Of a stretch of 64,000 nt of DNA, positions 61,389-64,000 are shown in pieces. Both the position numbers and the translations under genes were made by a program. Below the pieces are notes generated by a model that saw only the letters and a program-made list of their open reading frames with translations, was not told the DNA's origin and searched no databases. Within the stretch, counting starts at the first letter, position 1. Each line of letters starts with the position of its first letter. This DNA is from Lentisphaerota bacterium (GTDB taxonomy: Bacteria > Verrucomicrobiota > Lentisphaeria > Victivallales > Victivallaceae): contig CP071032.1 in NCBI GenBank assembly GCA_017134815.1, forward strand, positions 744,001 through 808,000. Direction: 5' to 3'.

Positions 61389-62626
61389 TTTTCAGTCTCT
61401 CCAACCAGATAATCAAGCAGCATAGTTTCCGCCTGCTGCACAATCTGACCCATTTCATCGTCAGAAAACTCACCGATATCCCGGCAGTTTCTGGAAACCG
61501 CGCTCAATGTTCTCTTCAGCTCTTTTATTCCGTCATCAGCAAGCAGTTTACCGGATTCTTCCAGCACTTCCGCCGGAAAACCGCCGGAGCTGATTAATGA
61601 ATCCCGATCAATTAGACTGCCTGTATCAACAATGACCCGGTCCAGGTTGCAGCCAGGCAGACAGCTTGCCGCAAGTTCAAAAATCTCATCACAGGCCGCC
61701 TCCTTCAGTTCACGATGCAAAGCTGTACGACCAGTCAAGCTCAGGCGCAGGATAATATTCCGCCCCTCAGCCTTCTCCTGCAGCAAAGAGTCTAAAGCAC
61801 CAAGTTTTTGCTGAATTTCACTGATTTCGCTGCAGCCGCTGATATCAACGCATTCCTGATAATACCGCATTTTATCAACCGCGACAAATTGAATGTCAAT
61901 CTCATTATCAGAGTTCAGTTCAACCAGACAGCAACCTTTGGCTCCGGTCTCCCGTGGACTGGTTCCCTGTGAGCATCCGGGATAAACCACTGCAGGGGTT
62001 GCTTTTTTTAAAATATTGAAAGTATGAACATGCCCGATAGCCCAGTAATCAAACCCCGTGTTCTCCAGGTCTTTAAGCTGACACGGAGCATAGGACTTCC
62101 GTCCAAGAGAACCGACGTCAGTATGAAGCAAGGCAATGGCTGGAAGTTTATCAGCCGGCCTGCTGAATTTCTTTGCCAGATTTTTCTTTATCGAAGCGGT
62201 TGGAAAGCTGATTCCGGTTATTGAAGCCAATGGATCACCAGCTTTTTCAAAAATTACAGTCTGCGGCTCGCCAGATTCAAAGACATGTGCTGAGTCTGGC
62301 AGCTTTACGGTTTTGGACCAGTTGTCCAACGGGTCGTGATTGCCGCAAACTATATATGAACTTATTCGACGGGCATCAAGCCTCAGCAGCTGGTCCCGCA
62401 GAAAAAGCCGGCTTTTCAAGCTCCGGTCCTCATCATCAAAAAGGTCTCCGGCAATCAACACAAAATCAACGTTCTTGTCAATTGCCAGATCGATTATCGC
62501 AGCAAATGCTTCATATGTAGCATCTACCAGTTTTCCGGCCAGCCCGGCATCAGCTGAGGCCACTCCTTTGAATGAGCAGCCCAGATGAATATCAGAGCAG
62601 TGGACAAACCGGACAGGACGCATCAT
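61385..62626 (-). CDS. SbcD/YhaO-like DNA repair exonuclease
   Basis: This 413-residue Mre11-type metallophosphoesterase has motifs in order: FVHCSDIHLGCSF (Asp and His metal ligands), LIAGDLFDDEDRS, VCGNHDPL, LLHTDVG and WAIGHVHTF. A capping C-terminal domain binds the partner ATPase. It overlaps the SbcC-like gene by 4 bases and the permease gene by 4, so the three are translationally coupled in a leftward operon. It would nick or degrade DNA ends and hairpins together with its partner. Confidence 0.9.
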   Translation of the reverse strand: MMRPVRFVHCSDIHLGCSFKGVASADAGLAGKLVDATYEAFAAIIDLAIDKNVDFVLIAGDLFDDEDRSLKSRLFLRDQLLRLDARRISSYIVCGNHDPLDNWSKTVKLPDSAHVFESGEPQTVIFEKAGDPLASITGISFPTASIKKNLAKKFSRPADKLPAIALLHTDVGSLGRKSYAPCQLKDLENTGFDYWAIGHVHTFNILKKATPAVVYPGCSQGTSPRETGAKGCCLVELNSDNEIDIQFVAVDKMRYYQECVDISGCSEISEIQQKLGALDSLLQEKAEGRNIILRLSLTGRTALHRELKEAACDEIFELAASCLPGCNLDRVIVDTGSLIDRDSLISSGGFPAEVLEESGKLLADDGIKELKRTLSAVSRNCRDIGEFSDDEMGQIVQQAETMLLDYLVGETEN

Positions 62627-64000
62627 ACCTCCCGTTTTCTTTTACCCAGCAGCAGCAAGTCTCTGATCTGCTTCTCAGTACGGGCTTCCGTCCAGGAAGA
62701 CTCAAACCGCTGGTTCTGTATTATCTGGGCGATTGCCGCCAAAGCTTTAAGGTGGCGATTACGCTGGTCTCTGGTTCCCACCAGAACAAAAATCGCTCCG
62801 ACATTACTGTTCCCGCTACCGAAATCTGCACCGTTAACGCATTTTACAATGAATAATTTGAAGCGTTTTTCTCCCTCTAAAATAATATGGGGTATTGCAA
62901 CAGTCGGGGTTATGGCAGTACTGCTTTCCAGCTCCCGCTCATTGATCAGGCCATACATTTTTTCCGGTTCCATTTCCAGTAATGGAGCAATATCATCTGC
63001 AATTCTTCTGAACAGATCATCTGATGACATGGCATCCTCATATTTAAACACTGGCGCCATTTCAACAAGCAGGTCAAAATCATCTTTAACCAGCTCGTCC
63101 CGCTGTCTGATAATTTCCCGCAGTTCACCTTCAAGCCCATGGGAGTCAAGGCGTTTATTCTTCATTCTGCCAACCAGATGCAGCAGCGCAAATTCGCGAC
63201 TGACTTTCCTTCCGAAGAAAACGTATATGATCAGCGCCAGGCCGATGATAAGCAAAGATATCTCAACAGCCTCCATGCCCATCTTGACGATCATAAATAT
63301 AAAAACACCGACATTTAAGAATGGCAGAAACGGATACAGCGGCATCTTGAACGACGGCCGGTAATTCTGAATCCGGCTTTCACGCAGGATAATAACCGCC
63401 AGGTTGGTCAGTACATACGACAGCAGAATAACAGTTGAAGCCGCCTTGACCAGAGTGTCGATTTTCAACAGCAGAGACAGTATAATAAATGTTCCTGTCA
63501 CCAGGATCGCGTTCAGCGGAGTTTTAAGCCTGCTGTTAACTGTACTCATAAAACCGGGCAGCAATTCATCACGACTCAACGCCAGCGGAAACCGTGATGA
63601 AGCCATAATACCGGCATTTGCTGTGGTAATAAATGCCAGCAGCGCACCAGCCGTAACCACATAATAACCAAAGTTGCCATGATAGATTCTGGCGGCGTCG
63701 GCGAGCGGAGTCATTGACCCGCTCAGGTTTTCCGCCGGCATCACACCAACTGTAACCATCAGAATCAGGGTATAAAGAAGAGTCACAACAAAAATTGACG
63801 CAATCATCCCGAGTGGAATATTACGCCGCGGCTTCTTTACCTCTTCGGATATACTTGAAACGTTAAGCAGTCCCCCGAAGGAAACAAAGACAAAAGCCGC
63901 GATGCTGAAAAGTGCCGCTCCCGACTTGCCGTCATTGATAAACGGTTCAAACTGCAGCACTGAAACCTTGGGCATTAGAAAAACAATATAACTGCCCAGA
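62623..64000 (-). CDS. APC amino acid permease with C-terminal PTS EIIA-like domain (5' end outside window)
   Basis: The frame is open to the window edge (upstream codons LGSYIVFL-MPKVSVLQFEPF are typical permease sequence), so the N-terminal helices lie beyond 64000. The visible part has about nine membrane segments of the amino acid-polyamine-organocation family: ALFSIAAFVFVSFGGLLNVS, SEEVKKPRRNIPLGMIASI, the usual loop after TM6. A cytoplasmic domain follows, with LESSTAITPTVAIPHIILEG (His as in PTS EIIA/NtrN) and FGSGNSNVGAIFVLVGTRD. Such fusions occur in PVC and related bacteria and may couple transport to nitrogen or PTS signalling. It overlaps the SbcD-like gene by 4 bases. Confidence 0.88.
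   Translation of the reverse strand, partial: LGSYIVFLMPKVSVLQFEPFINDGKSGAALFSIAAFVFVSFGGLLNVSSISEEVKKPRRNIPLGMIASIFVVTLLYTLILMVTVGVMPAENLSGSMTPLADAARIYHGNFGYYVVTAGALLAFITTANAGIMASSRFPLALSRDELLPGFMSTVNSRLKTPLNAILVTGTFIILSLLLKIDTLVKAASTVILLSYVLTNLAVIILRESRIQNYRPSFKMPLYPFLPFLNVGVFIFMIVKMGMEAVEISLLIIGLALIIYVFFGRKVSREFALLHLVGRMKNKRLDSHGLEGELREIIRQRDELVKDDFDLLVEMAPVFKYEDAMSSDDLFRRIADDIAPLLEMEPEKMYGLINERELESSTAITPTVAIPHIILEGEKRFKLFIVKCVNGADFGSGNSNVGAIFVLVGTRDQRNRHLKALAAIAQIIQNQRFESSWTEARTEKQIRDLLLLGKRKREV

Overview
This window appears to come from a Gram-negative, probably PVC-group (Lentisphaerota-like) chromosome. The assignment is an inference from gene content: a GntR/LacI hybrid regulator, a GH3 hexosaminidase, an ArnT-like glycosyltransferase, an SbcC/YhaN-type ATPase, an ankyrin lipoprotein and an ankyrin protein with a protease-like N-terminus. 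I cannot name the species.

The central result is a 36.8-kb integrated element (10337-47154). It splits a GH3 beta-N-acetylhexosaminidase gene into a 3' part (9385-10356) and a 5' part (47135-47886), both on the minus strand. The 20-bp core TGATATTTCATCATGTGCTC occurs at both ends (10337-10356 and 47135-47154). Joining the halves across one core copy restores a single uninterrupted frame of about 567 codons. The original order was regulator (48000-49082), GH3, HAD hydrolase (8432-9334), all leftward; the element cuts the operon between the two catalytic regions of the enzyme. A second pair of 30-bp direct repeats (27/30 identical) lies just inside each end and may be integrase arm sites.

Element, left part (10.4-19.2 kb): a compact lambda-like early module. 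It has a tyrosine integrase, a membrane protein, an XRE repressor with a palindromic operator candidate, an AlpA/Xis-like protein with a GTG start, several tiny coupled ORFs, a BRO/KilAC antirepressor, a RecT/RecE recombination pair, an RHH protein, a replication initiator whose gene carries internal repeats (possible origin) and a DnaC-like protein without a P-loop. Middle part (19.3-36 kb): decayed late phage genes interleaved with cargo. The large terminase is intact. The small terminase is frameshifted, and head-tail, gpV and gp25 baseplate genes survive only as fragments. The cargo includes secreted proteins, a B12-type radical SAM enzyme, a fatty acid desaturase, lipoproteins and a GH18 chitinase with an in-frame TAA. 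Right part (36-47 kb): mostly duplicated small families, a class I glutamine amidotransferase-like protein and two secreted proteins paralogous to a chromosomal gene (6017-7279) outside the element.

The element also carries families of noncoding repeats. One is a GGTACA/TGTACC palindrome array in two copies 14 kb apart. Another is a gene-junction element ending in a short conserved peptide frame, and a third is a set of hairpins with CCTCC/GGAGG arms.

Flanks: to the left, a large unrecognised protein, an ArnT-like transferase, one member of the three-copy secreted family and the HAD gene. To the right, the regulator with a near-consensus promoter overlapped by a palindrome, the ankyrin effector-like protein, a rifampicin-phosphotransferase-like enzyme, a GH64/thaumatin-like secreted protein, a pyruvate decarboxylase-type enzyme, an ankyrin lipoprotein and a leftward operon of APC permease-EIIA fusion, SbcD and SbcC. 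The element is visibly more AT-rich than these flanks.
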